Shown here piece by piece: positions 14,865-23,111 of a stretch of 64,000 nt of DNA (the first letter of the stretch is position 1; the number at the start of each line of letters is the position of its first letter). Below the pieces are notes generated by a model. The model saw nothing but the letters and a program-made list of their open reading frames with translations, was not told the DNA's origin and searched no databases. Made by a program: the position numbers and the translations under genes. The stretch covers positions 124,001 through 188,000 of the forward strand of contig NZ_JAEKGC010000001.1 in NCBI RefSeq assembly GCF_016405885.1, given 5' to 3'. Source of the stretch: Arthrobacter sp. MSA 4-2. Its GTDB lineage: Bacteria; Actinomycetota; Actinomycetes; Actinomycetales; Micrococcaceae.

Positions 14865-16916
14865 GTGCCTTCCTCCCTGCCTGAGCTCCTTCAGGTTGCC
14901 CAGCCGTTCCTCTTCCTGCTCACCGCGTTCTTCCTTCCCGGCACGCTCGCTCTGCTTCCCCTTCGGGTCGGGTGGCCGGCCGCGGTGGCGCTCGGGCCCG
15001 CCGTCACGCTCCTGATGCTGGGTGTCGGAACCTTTGTCCTCAATGCCCTCGGAATCGGTTGGACGGCGGGTTCGGTCTCCCTGATGCTGCTCCTGCCCCT
15101 TGGCGCGGTATGGCTGGCGGGCCGGTGGATCTGGCTCGAGCGGCCTCTCCTGCCCAGGCTGACCACTGCGGGGACTGCTGAACCATCGACTGCGGCGGCG
15201 ACGGCGACCGTCAGGGTCGCCGTTGGCGCCGGGCTTGCCGCCGCTGCTGCCCTGATCTCTGTGGCGGTGCTGCGCGGGATGGGCAGTCTGTCGACGGCGT
15301 CCCAGGGGTGGGATGCGGTGTTTCACGGCAACGCGGTGCGCTGGATCCAGGAATCGGGCCGGGCCACCCCGTGGAGCATCAACCCCATCTATGGGGACGG
15401 CCCTGCAACGTTCTATCCATCCGGCTGGCACAGCGTTATCGCGCTCTATCCGGGGAACCTCGTCGAGGCTGCCAACGCGTCGGCGCTGGTCATCGGCGGG
15501 TTGGTCTGGCCGATCGGGCTGGCGTTCCTCGCCTCGGTGGTGTTTCCGCGCCACCCGGCGGTCTGGGCGCTCACCCCGGTGCTGGCTGCCTCGTTTGTCA
15601 GCTTCCCGTTCGGCCAGCTGTTGCGCAGCGGGCAGTGGCCCAACGGGCTTTCCACCGCCCTCACTCCGGCGGCCTTGGCCATGATCCTGCTCCTCCTCGG
15701 ACGTCTGAGCCCGGGACTGAACCCCCGCCCTGCCCGGCCGCTGAAGGATGTCCTCCTTGTCCTGATTCTCACCGGTGCAGTCGTCGGGGGAAGCGTCGTC
15801 GCCCACCCCACCGCTGTCTTCGCCCTCGCGGCGGCCGGTCTGCCCTTCCTGCTTGCCTGGGTGGTGCCCCTGTGCGTCCGGGCGTTCCGACACCGGTGGC
15901 GGGCCGCCCTTCTTGGCGCCGTCGGCGCCGCCGTCCTGGTGGGGGTGGCGCTCCTGGTGCTGAAAGACTCGCGGTTGCTGGCCGGGGTCATGAACTTCCC
16001 CCGGGGTGTGCGGGCCACTGTTCCCGATTCGCTCGCGCTGGCCTTCTTCGACCTGCCGCGCTTTCCGGTGGTCGTGGCTCCCACACCGGAGAACTTCAAC
16101 CTCCTGGTCGGCCTTCTCGTGATCCTTGGGGCCATCGCGGCCCTGGTGTTGCGGACCGGGTGGCCGCTGGTGGTGTCGTGGCTGATCTTCGTGGGGCTCT
16201 ACGTGCTGGCGGCCGGCCCGGAGAGCCCCCTGCGGTTCCTCACCGGGGTCTGGTACAAGGACACGCAGCGGATCGCACCGTTGATCGCACTGACTGCCAG
16301 CATCCTTGCCGCTTTCGGTTTGGCCGTGCTGGTCCGGGCCGCCGCCGGGCTCGTGACGCGTGTCCTCCGGGCAAGGATCGCCGCACCTGACCGTTTCCGG
16401 TCGGCACTGGCCGCCGTCCTGGCCGTCCTGGCCGTGGTGGCGGTCTACCAGGGCTCCGGACACTTCCGCTCGCCGGACCGCGTCGCCGTAGCGGCCCACA
16501 ACTACAAAACGGCGGCGGAGCCGGGCATCTGGCTGCTCTCCACGGGTGAGCAGGATTTCATCGAGCGGGCCGGAGCGCTGCTCCCGGAGGACGCCGTCGT
16601 CATCGGTGACCCCTTCAATGGACAAACCTACTTCTACACCCTCACCGGACGGCACGTGGTGTACTCGAGGCTCGGCTCTCCGGCGCCGACCGAGGCGAAG
16701 ACAGTGCTGCGCATCGGATTCGACCGCCTGCAGGACGACCCGGCGGTCTGCGCGGCCATCGAGGAGGTGGGAGCCACGCACTTCTACCAGGACCAGCCCG
16801 CGAGCGTCGACAGGGAGGTCTGGAAGGGCTTCTATGGCGTCGAGACAGCCAATGGGTTTGAACCGGTGCTCGTCGAGGGCGGCCGGGGGCTCTACGAAAT
16901 CACCGCCTGCCGGTGA
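14865..16916 (+). CDS. DUF6541 family large membrane protein
   Basis: A 683-residue integral membrane protein with about 13 hydrophobic helices between residues 8 and 540 and a C-terminal extracytoplasmic region of about 150 residues (from QGSGHFRSPDRVAVAAHNYK). The order of features (ALLPLRVGW, DAVFHGNAVRWIQESG, WHSVIALYP, LTGVWYKDTQRIAPL, GDPFNGQTYFYTLTGRHVVY) matches DUF6541, which looks like GT-C-fold glycosyltransferases or flippase-like membrane enzymes of actinobacteria. The acidic segment DAVFHGN in the first loop could be the catalytic site of such an enzyme. The GTG start lacks a strong ribosome site. Function is inferred from fold and neighbour only. Confidence 0.75.
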   Translation: MPSSLPELLQVAQPFLFLLTAFFLPGTLALLPLRVGWPAAVALGPAVTLLMLGVGTFVLNALGIGWTAGSVSLMLLLPLGAVWLAGRWIWLERPLLPRLTTAGTAEPSTAAATATVRVAVGAGLAAAAALISVAVLRGMGSLSTASQGWDAVFHGNAVRWIQESGRATPWSINPIYGDGPATFYPSGWHSVIALYPGNLVEAANASALVIGGLVWPIGLAFLASVVFPRHPAVWALTPVLAASFVSFPFGQLLRSGQWPNGLSTALTPAALAMILLLLGRLSPGLNPRPARPLKDVLLVLILTGAVVGGSVVAHPTAVFALAAAGLPFLLAWVVPLCVRAFRHRWRAALLGAVGAAVLVGVALLVLKDSRLLAGVMNFPRGVRATVPDSLALAFFDLPRFPVVVAPTPENFNLLVGLLVILGAIAALVLRTGWPLVVSWLIFVGLYVLAAGPESPLRFLTGVWYKDTQRIAPLIALTASILAAFGLAVLVRAAAGLVTRVLRARIAAPDRFRSALAAVLAVLAVVAVYQGSGHFRSPDRVAVAAHNYKTAAEPGIWLLSTGEQDFIERAGALLPEDAVVIGDPFNGQTYFYTLTGRHVVYSRLGSPAPTEAKTVLRIGFDRLQDDPAVCAAIEEVGATHFYQDQPASVDREVWKGFYGVETANGFEPVLVEGGRGLYEITACR

Positions 16917-16933
16917 GCTGTCTGGCCACCGGC
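16909..16933 (+). terminator. weak hairpin at the end of the DUF6541 gene
   Basis: 7-bp inverted repeat GCCGGTG / CACCGGC with an 11-nt loop, overlapping the stop codon. A candidate transcription end, not strong. Confidence 0.3.
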
Positions 16934-17043
16934 CCAGCCATTAAGGAAGCGCTTAGGCGGTTGCCGCGCCCCCGCCGTTCCCGGGATACTTAAGGGACCG
17001 ACGCAACCGAGACGCTTTCAGGGTGCGTGAAAGGCGGCGACGA

Positions 17044-17694
17044 ATGAACAGCAGGGCAGCCCGCGAGTACGAGCGCCGCATGCAGCGTGCCGCCGAGTTC
17101 CGGGCGGCGCGGGAATCCGGCGATCCGCAGGGGTATCTCGCCCAACTGCGCAAGGAGGAGGCCGAGGCCGCTCAGCGTCGCCCGGTGTCCGACGACGAGG
17201 CACTCGCGAAGCGGGCCCGCCACAAGGACGACGCCGCCCGGGCCGACTACCTCGTGCGGGAGGCGATGGCCCGCGGTGACTGGGACAACCTCAAGTACGC
17301 CGGCAAGCCGATCCCCGGACTGGGGGAGGGCCACGACCCCGACTGGTGGGTCAAGGGCCTGATCGAACGGGAGAACCTCACCGGTCTGGGGCCGAAGGCC
17401 ATCCTGCTACGGACGGAGGACGAGGGCCTGGATAACCGCCTCGACCACGTCTACACCGAGAAGCAGGTTCGGGACATCGTCCAGGACTTCAACCAGCGCG
17501 TCATCGAAGCGCGGCGCCAGCTCCTGGGTGGGCCACCTGTCATCACCAAGGTGCGCGACGTCGAAGGTGAGGTGGAGCGGTGGCGCCAGCGGCGTACCGC
17601 CAAGGCGGCGCAGGTTTCCAGGGACGAGGAGGCCACCGCAGAGGAGGCGGAGCGGCGCTCGTGGTGGAAGCGGGTGTGGAAGGGCGCGGGCTGA
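17044..17694 (+). CDS. DUF1992 (DNAJC28-like) domain protein
   Basis: A 216-residue highly charged soluble protein. The DUF1992 core is clear: ADYLVREAMARGDWDNLKYAGKPIPGLG, followed by HDPDWWVKGLIERENLTGLGPKAILLR, the same block found in eukaryotic DnaJ homolog subfamily C member 28. The ATG at 17044 is preferred over a GTG at 17023 because GAAAGG lies about 8 nt upstream of it. Function is unknown. It ends with a Trp/Lys-rich tail (RSWWKRVWKGAG) that could touch membrane or nucleic acid. It is convergent with the M20 peptidase gene. Confidence 0.82.
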   Translation: MNSRAAREYERRMQRAAEFRAARESGDPQGYLAQLRKEEAEAAQRRPVSDDEALAKRARHKDDAARADYLVREAMARGDWDNLKYAGKPIPGLGEGHDPDWWVKGLIERENLTGLGPKAILLRTEDEGLDNRLDHVYTEKQVRDIVQDFNQRVIEARRQLLGGPPVITKVRDVEGEVERWRQRRTAKAAQVSRDEEATAEEAERRSWWKRVWKGAG

Positions 17695-17720
17695 GCGCGG
17701 GTGCCTCGACCGATGCTGGC

Positions 17721-19037
17721 CTAGACGGTGCTCAGGAAGTCCTGAAGGATCCGCTGACCCGTCCTCACGCCATGCACCGACACCCGCTCGTTGATCCCGT
17801 GCACGCCGTCCGAGGTCCTGCCCTCCGGGTCGGCACCCTGCGGTGAGAAGCCGTAGCAGGCGATGCCCAACGGGGTGAACGCCTTCGCATCGGTTCCACC
17901 GCCCATGCACCGCGGCACCACCACAGCGGCTGGGTCGTGCCGCTGCAGGGCCGCCCGCATTGCTTCGAACCAGGGCGAATCGATCGGCGCCTGCACCGGC
18001 GGCTGGTGCGAGATGAACACCCGGGAGACCTGGGGGCCCAACAGGCCGTCCAGCACCGCCAGGGTTTCCTCCTCGGTACCTGGCAGGCACCGCACGTCCA
18101 GTTCGGCGTGGGCGATACCCGGAATGACATTGACCTTGTAGCCGGCATTGAGCACCGTGGGCGTCGACGAGCACCGGATGGTGGTCCGGGCGACGCCGCC
18201 GAGGTCGCCCATCCGCGCCACCGCCTCCTCGACGCCGTCCTCGGTGGTAAGGTCCACCGAATGCCCGAGCGCTGCGTTCGTCTGCTCGAGGTAGGCCCTC
18301 ACGGTCGGCGTCAGCGTGAGCGGCCAGGAGTGCTCGGTGACCCGGTGCAGCGCCTCCAACAGGTGGATGACGGCATTGTCGGCGTTCGGCCGCGAGCCGT
18401 GGCCGGAGGTTCCCGTCGTCGTGATCCGCATGTGCATGGTGCCGCGCTCGGCGGCCGCCACGGGGTACAGCCGCACCTCCTCCCCGGTGTCCGAGGTGAG
18501 GAAGGTCGGTGCCCCGCCGGATTCCCCGATGGCTGCCTCGACGCCCTCGAACAGCTCGGGGTGTTCGGCCACGAGCCACAGGGCGCCGTAGTCGCCCTTG
18601 TCCTCCTCGTCGGCGACGAAGGCGACGACGACGTCGCGTTGCGGGCCGGTGCCGTCCTCGGCCCAGGTCAGGAGGGTGGCCAGGGTCATGGCGACCATGT
18701 CCTTCATGTCGCTGGCGCCCCGGCCCCAGATGTACCCGTCGCTGATCTCGCCGGCAAACGGATCGATGCTCCACTGCTCCGGCTCGGCCGGAACGACGTC
18801 GAGATGGCCGTGCACGAGCAGTCCAGGCAGGGAGCGGTCGGCGCCGGGCACCCGCACGACCACGGAGGCACGCTCCGGGGTGGGTCCGAGGATCTGCGGC
18901 GCGTAGCCGGCGTCGGTGAGGAGCCGGGCAATGAACTCGGCGGCGCCGCGCTCACCCTCGCTCTTGCCCTCGCCGTAGTTACTCGTGTCGAAGCGGATGA
19001 GTGCTGCACACAACTCGGCCGTATCGATGCTGCCCAT
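17721..19037 (-). CDS. M20 family metallopeptidase (dipeptidase/deacylase type)
   Basis: A 438-residue zinc peptidase of the M20/M25/M40 family. Metal and catalytic residues are in LLVHGHLDVVPAE (His and Asp), GRGASDMKD (bridging Asp) and FVADEEDKGDYG (Glu pair). The dimerisation lid begins near RLYPVAAAERGTMHMRI and the last metal His is probably in the GGGTDAKAF region. No signal peptide, so cytoplasmic. GGAGGA precedes the ATG. It diverges from the peptide ABC transporter operon at 19285, and the shared promoter region implies that it degrades or deacylates imported peptides. Confidence 0.88.
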   Translation of the reverse strand: MGSIDTAELCAALIRFDTSNYGEGKSEGERGAAEFIARLLTDAGYAPQILGPTPERASVVVRVPGADRSLPGLLVHGHLDVVPAEPEQWSIDPFAGEISDGYIWGRGASDMKDMVAMTLATLLTWAEDGTGPQRDVVVAFVADEEDKGDYGALWLVAEHPELFEGVEAAIGESGGAPTFLTSDTGEEVRLYPVAAAERGTMHMRITTTGTSGHGSRPNADNAVIHLLEALHRVTEHSWPLTLTPTVRAYLEQTNAALGHSVDLTTEDGVEEAVARMGDLGGVARTTIRCSSTPTVLNAGYKVNVIPGIAHAELDVRCLPGTEEETLAVLDGLLGPQVSRVFISHQPPVQAPIDSPWFEAMRAALQRHDPAAVVVPRCMGGGTDAKAFTPLGIACYGFSPQGADPEGRTSDGVHGINERVSVHGVRTGQRILQDFLSTV

Positions 19038-19147
19038 CTGTTCCTCCGGTGCTGGGGTGCCACGGCGGAGAAATCCGCCTCACCTTTCGACTGTACCGTG
19101 TGATCCAACACACCTTGGTAAGTGGTTTGCATCACAACAGCCTCCTG

Positions 19148-19161
19148 TGTAGCTTACTTAC
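19148..19161. promoter_or_regulatory. TGTAGCTTACTTAC motif shared with the epimerase/RpiR intergenic region
   Basis: A 14-bp motif in the divergent region between the M20 peptidase and the peptide transporter. Twelve of 14 positions match TGTAGGTCACTTAC at 32400-32413, upstream of the dipeptide epimerase gene. With the following A it has TGTA/TACA ends (19148-19162). It overlaps a possible -10 (TAGCTT, 19150-19155, 17 nt after TTGCAT), as expected of a repressor site. Binding by the RpiR regulator at 32477 is inferred. Confidence 0.5.
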
Positions 19162-19284
19162 ATCGGCCGCACAGCGTGGTGACGGCCGATACTCCAGACG
19201 GGTTCTTCTCTCACCGGAATCGGGTCCGCGGCGCTCTGCCCCGGTCACCCTGACCTGCTGGCAGGCTCAAGCGAAAGAGAAACG

Positions 19285-21156
19285 ATGGCATCCTGGTCTC
19301 CTCTCCCCACCGACGGGCCGCTGCGCCCCTTCCCCCGAGCCGCCGGGCTCCGCCGCACCGCAGGAGCAGGCCTCCTCGCGGCGGCACTCGCCCTCACGCC
19401 CGGCGCACTGGCCCTTCCCGCGGCCACCGCCGGTGAAAAGGCGGAAGACGCAACGCTGAAGCTCGCCCTCACGGGCGACATTGACTCCCTCAACCCCTTC
19501 ACCGCCATCCTGGCGGCCAGCACCAACATCCTGCTGCTGCAGTACGAAGGCCTCGTCACCTACGGCCCGGAAAACAACGAGATCGTGCCGGCCCTGGCCG
19601 AGTCCTGGGAGACCTCCGAGGACGGCACCACCTGGACCTACACCATCGGCGAGGACCGGAAGTGGTCCGACGGCGAGCCCGTGACCGCCCAGGACGCCGC
19701 GTGGACCTTCAACGCGATCGCCGAGAACGACACCCTCAAGGCGGCCAACGGCACGCTCCTCGAGAACATCGACTCCGTCGAGGCCCCGGACGACCAGACC
19801 CTCGTCATCACGCTCAACGAGGCGCAGGCACCGAACCCCGGTGCCGACCTCGCGATCGTTCCCGAGCACATCTGGTCCAAGGTCGAGGACCCCTCCACCT
19901 TCGAGAACTCCGAGAACGCCGTCGGCAGCGGCCCGTTCACCGTCGAAAGCTACAGCCCGAGCTCGGGCGTGCGCATGAAGGCCAACCCCAACTACTGGCG
20001 GGGCAAGGCCAAGGTCGACGCCGTCACCTACGTGCCCTACCGCAACAGCGACGCCGCCGTGCAGGCACTGCTCAACGGCGAACTCGACGTCGTCGGCGAC
20101 CTCACCCCGGCGCAGTACAAGGCCCTCAAATCCGAGGAAAACATCACCGTCAACTCCGGCGCCGGACGGCGCTACCAGGCGCTGAACATCAACTCGGGCA
20201 CGATCAACTCCGAGGGCAAGCTCATGGGCGACGGCAACCCCGCCCTGCAGGACATCGACCTGCGCAAGGCGATCGCCCGCGCCATCGACAGCAAGACCCT
20301 GCTGGAGAAGGTCCTCGAAGGCCTCGGCGAACAGGCCACCGGCGAGATCCCCGCAGTGTACCCGCTGTACCACTGGGACACCGACGAGGAACTGCCCTAC
20401 AGCTACGACCCCGAGGAAGCCAACCGGATCCTCGACGAGGCCGGCTACACAATGGGCCCGGACGGCATCCGCCTGGACAAGGAGGGCAAGCCGCTGAAGC
20501 TCCGCCTTGCCGGCAGCAACAGCAAGCCGACCCACGCCCAGATGGCCGACTACGTGGTGCCGTGGCTGAAGGAGATCGGCATCGAAGCCACCACCGAAAT
20601 CAAGGCCTCCGGCCAGCTGAACGACGACTCGATCCTCGGCAACTACGACATGTACTTCACCGGCTGGGGCATCGGGCCCGACCCCGACTTCCAGCTCTCC
20701 ATCAACCAGTGCTCCTCGCGCCCGAACGCCGACGGCACCGGCGCCACCAACGAATCCAACTGGTGCTCCCCGGAGTTCGACGCCCTCTACAAGGAACAGC
20801 ACACCGAGCTCGACCAGGAACGCCGCAGCGAACTCGTCGTCGAGGCCCAGAAGCTGATCTACGACGCCGCCGTGAACCACGTCCTGTTCTACGCCGACTC
20901 CCTCGAGGCCTACCGGTCCGACAAGTTCGAACCGTTCACCACCCAGCCCAAGGAAGGCGGGGTCATCCTGGCCCAGAACGGTCCCTGGGGCGTCTACAGC
21001 GCGACGCCGGCCGGCGAGCTCGAAGCGGCCGGGGCAACCAGCGAAGCCAACCCCGCAGCGGTCATCGTCCCCGTCGTCGGAGTGCTCGTCGTCGGTGGGC
21101 TCGCGGCGTTCTTCCTGGCCAAGCGCCGCCGCGCCACCGCGGACGACCGGCAGTAA
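19285..21156 (+). CDS. peptide ABC transporter substrate-binding protein with C-terminal membrane anchor
   Basis: A 623-residue family-5 solute-binding protein (DppA/OppA type). An N-terminal Sec signal (RRTAGAGLLAAALALTPGALALPAATA) lacks a lipobox Cys. The mature domain starts near DATLKLALTGDIDSLNPF and holds the family motifs LVTYGPENNEIVPALAESWE and WSDGEPVTAQDAAWTFNAI. Unusually the C-terminus has a hydrophobic segment (VIVPVVGVLVVGGLAAFFLA) and a basic tail (KRRR), so the protein is probably held by a transmembrane anchor instead of lipid. First gene of an operon running to 27915; by context it imports peptides, possibly muropeptides. Confidence 0.9.
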   Translation: MASWSPLPTDGPLRPFPRAAGLRRTAGAGLLAAALALTPGALALPAATAGEKAEDATLKLALTGDIDSLNPFTAILAASTNILLLQYEGLVTYGPENNEIVPALAESWETSEDGTTWTYTIGEDRKWSDGEPVTAQDAAWTFNAIAENDTLKAANGTLLENIDSVEAPDDQTLVITLNEAQAPNPGADLAIVPEHIWSKVEDPSTFENSENAVGSGPFTVESYSPSSGVRMKANPNYWRGKAKVDAVTYVPYRNSDAAVQALLNGELDVVGDLTPAQYKALKSEENITVNSGAGRRYQALNINSGTINSEGKLMGDGNPALQDIDLRKAIARAIDSKTLLEKVLEGLGEQATGEIPAVYPLYHWDTDEELPYSYDPEEANRILDEAGYTMGPDGIRLDKEGKPLKLRLAGSNSKPTHAQMADYVVPWLKEIGIEATTEIKASGQLNDDSILGNYDMYFTGWGIGPDPDFQLSINQCSSRPNADGTGATNESNWCSPEFDALYKEQHTELDQERRSELVVEAQKLIYDAAVNHVLFYADSLEAYRSDKFEPFTTQPKEGGVILAQNGPWGVYSATPAGELEAAGATSEANPAAVIVPVVGVLVVGGLAAFFLAKRRRATADDRQ

Positions 21157-21159
21157 CCG

Positions 21160-22200
21160 ATGTCCAACGCGCTGAGTGCCGCCGACCTCGTCCCGGGGGA
21201 GCCGGCACTGGATGAACCACCCCGGGCGTCGTCGTGGCTGCGCTACGCCGCTCTGAAGGCCGGCGGCGCCGTGGTCTCCCTGATCATGGTGGTGCTGCTC
21301 GGGTTCTTCGCCTTCCGGATCCTGCCCGGCGACCCCGTCCGCTCCCTGGCGGAGGGGCGCCGGGTCAGCGCCGAACAGATGGACCTGCTGCGTGAGCAGC
21401 TGGGTTTCAACGACCCGCTGCTCACGCAGTTCCTGCGCTACCTCGCCGACCTGGCCCAGGGCCGGCTCGGCTACTCCTACACCTACAGCGAGCCGGTCCT
21501 GAACCTGATCCTCGACCGGCTCGGCCCGACGCTCCTGCTCACCGGCACCGCCGCGCTCATCTCCGTGGTCCTGGGGCTGTGGCTGGGGCAGCGGGCGGCG
21601 TGGCGCCGCGGCAGCCTCTTCGACAGGACCCAGACCGGCCTGGCCCTGGTGTTCTGGTCCGTGCCTACCTTCTGGCTCGGCCTGATCCTCCTGCTGGTCT
21701 TCGGCGGCGGTCTCCACTGGTTCCCCACCGGCGGGCTGGTCACGGCCGGCACCACCGCCACCGGGTTCCCGCTGCTCTGGGACATCGCCCGGCACATGGT
21801 CCTGCCGGTGGTCACCATGGTCGCCGTGGTCTACGCCCAGTACCTGATGGTCATGCGCGCCTCGCTGCTTGAGGAGATGACCTCGGACTACCTCCAGACC
21901 GCCCGCGCCAAGGGCCTGCGGGAGGACCTGGTGCGCCGCCGCCACGCGGTGCCCAACGCACTGCTGCCTACCGTGACGCTGATCTTCCTCACCCTCGGCG
22001 GGCTCGTCGGGGGAGCGGTGACCGTCGAAACGGTGTTCTCCTGGCCGGGCCTTGGGCTGCTGACCTTCCAGGCCCTCTCCGCGCCGGACTTCCCGCTGCT
22101 GCAGGGCACCTTCGTCGTCTTCTCCTCGATTGTGATCGGAATGAACTTCCTCGCCGACCTGCTCTACCGCTTCCTCGACCCCCGGCTGCGTGCCGCATGA
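21160..22200 (+). CDS. peptide ABC transporter permease (DppB type)
   Basis: A 346-residue membrane protein of the BPD_transp_1 family. The first helix FFAFRILPGDPVRSLAEGRRVSAEQMDLLREQLGFNDPLLTQF is the typical DppB/OppB N-terminus. The EAA loop is EEMTSDYLQTARAKGLREDLV with six predicted helices overall. It starts 3 nt after the binding-protein stop and overlaps the next permease by 4 bp. A 26-residue hydrophilic N-terminal extension (DLVPGEPALDEPPRASSW) precedes the first helix. Confidence 0.9.
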   Translation: MSNALSAADLVPGEPALDEPPRASSWLRYAALKAGGAVVSLIMVVLLGFFAFRILPGDPVRSLAEGRRVSAEQMDLLREQLGFNDPLLTQFLRYLADLAQGRLGYSYTYSEPVLNLILDRLGPTLLLTGTAALISVVLGLWLGQRAAWRRGSLFDRTQTGLALVFWSVPTFWLGLILLLVFGGGLHWFPTGGLVTAGTTATGFPLLWDIARHMVLPVVTMVAVVYAQYLMVMRASLLEEMTSDYLQTARAKGLREDLVRRRHAVPNALLPTVTLIFLTLGGLVGGAVTVETVFSWPGLGLLTFQALSAPDFPLLQGTFVVFSSIVIGMNFLADLLYRFLDPRLRAA

Positions 22201-23111
22201 GCACGTCAACCGGCTCCGCGGGCACCCGCCGCGTCAATGTCGCGGCGGCGCGGCGCCGCCAGGCCATGGCCGACGGCTGGAAGGAGTTCGCCCGCAATCG
22301 GGCCGGCCTGGCCGGGCTGATCATCCTGCTGGCCGTCATCGCGCTGGCCGCCGTCATCCCGCTGTTCGCCCCGGCCAGCGTCCTCGACGTCACCCAGGTC
22401 ACCGCCGGACGCAATGAATCGCCAAGCCTTGCCAACCCGCTGGGCACCGACCCCGCCGGGCGGTCGGTGCTCGCCCTGCTGATCTGGGGCGCCCGGATCT
22501 CCCTGGTGGTCGGCTTCGCCGCCACCCTGGTCTCCATGGTCATCGGCACGGTGATGGGCATGGCCGCCGGCCACTTCACCGGCGCTGCCCAGGCCGTCCT
22601 GATGCGCCTGATCGACTTCTTCCTCGTGGTGCCCGGGCTGGTGCTGGCCATCGTGCTTTCAAGCATCATCGGGCCCGGTATCGCCACCATCGTTGTCGCC
22701 ATCGGCGTCACCTCCTGGGCCGGCACCGCGCGCCTGGTCCGATCCCAGACCCTCACTGTCGAGGCCCGCCCCTACATCGAACGGGCCTGGGCGCTGGGCG
22801 CCTCGGACGCGCACGTGATCGGCCGGCACGTGCTTCCGGCCGTCATGCCGCTCGTGCTGGCCAACACCACGCTCACCGTCGGCTCCGCCATCATCGCCGA
22901 GTCGACGCTGGCCTTCCTCGGCCTCGGCGACCCGAGCAGCGTCTCCTGGGGCGGCATGCTCAAGTCCGCCCTCGACACCGGCGCGGCCACCGGCGGCTAC
23001 TGGTGGTACGTGCTGCCGCCGGGCCTCGCCATCGTTATCGTGGTGCTGTCCTTCACCCTCGTAGGGCGCGCCCTCGAATCCGTCATCAACCCCACACTGC
23101 GAGGACGCTAA
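22197..23111 (+). CDS. peptide ABC transporter permease (DppC type)
   Basis: A 304-residue permease of the DppC/OppC type. The N-terminal cytoplasmic WKEFARNRAGLAGLIILLAVIAL is characteristic, followed by PLGTDPAGRSVLALLIWGARISL and the EAA loop TVEARPYIERAWALGASDAHVIGRHVLP. The start overlaps the previous stop (ATGA) and the stop overlaps the ATPase ATG by one base (TAATG). It forms the membrane channel with the DppB-type protein. Confidence 0.92.
   Translation: MSTSTGSAGTRRVNVAAARRRQAMADGWKEFARNRAGLAGLIILLAVIALAAVIPLFAPASVLDVTQVTAGRNESPSLANPLGTDPAGRSVLALLIWGARISLVVGFAATLVSMVIGTVMGMAAGHFTGAAQAVLMRLIDFFLVVPGLVLAIVLSSIIGPGIATIVVAIGVTSWAGTARLVRSQTLTVEARPYIERAWALGASDAHVIGRHVLPAVMPLVLANTTLTVGSAIIAESTLAFLGLGDPSSVSWGGMLKSALDTGAATGGYWWYVLPPGLAIVIVVLSFTLVGRALESVINPTLRGR

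Noticed and set aside
14748..16781. 677-codon open frame on the minus strand
   Set aside because: Antisense to the DUF6541 gene; Arg/Gly/Gln-rich with no domain or hydrophobic pattern.
19267..22209. 980-codon open frame on the minus strand
   Set aside because: It lies opposite the peptide binding-protein and permease genes, whose motifs are certain. Its His/Gly/Val-rich composition is that of a high-GC antisense frame.
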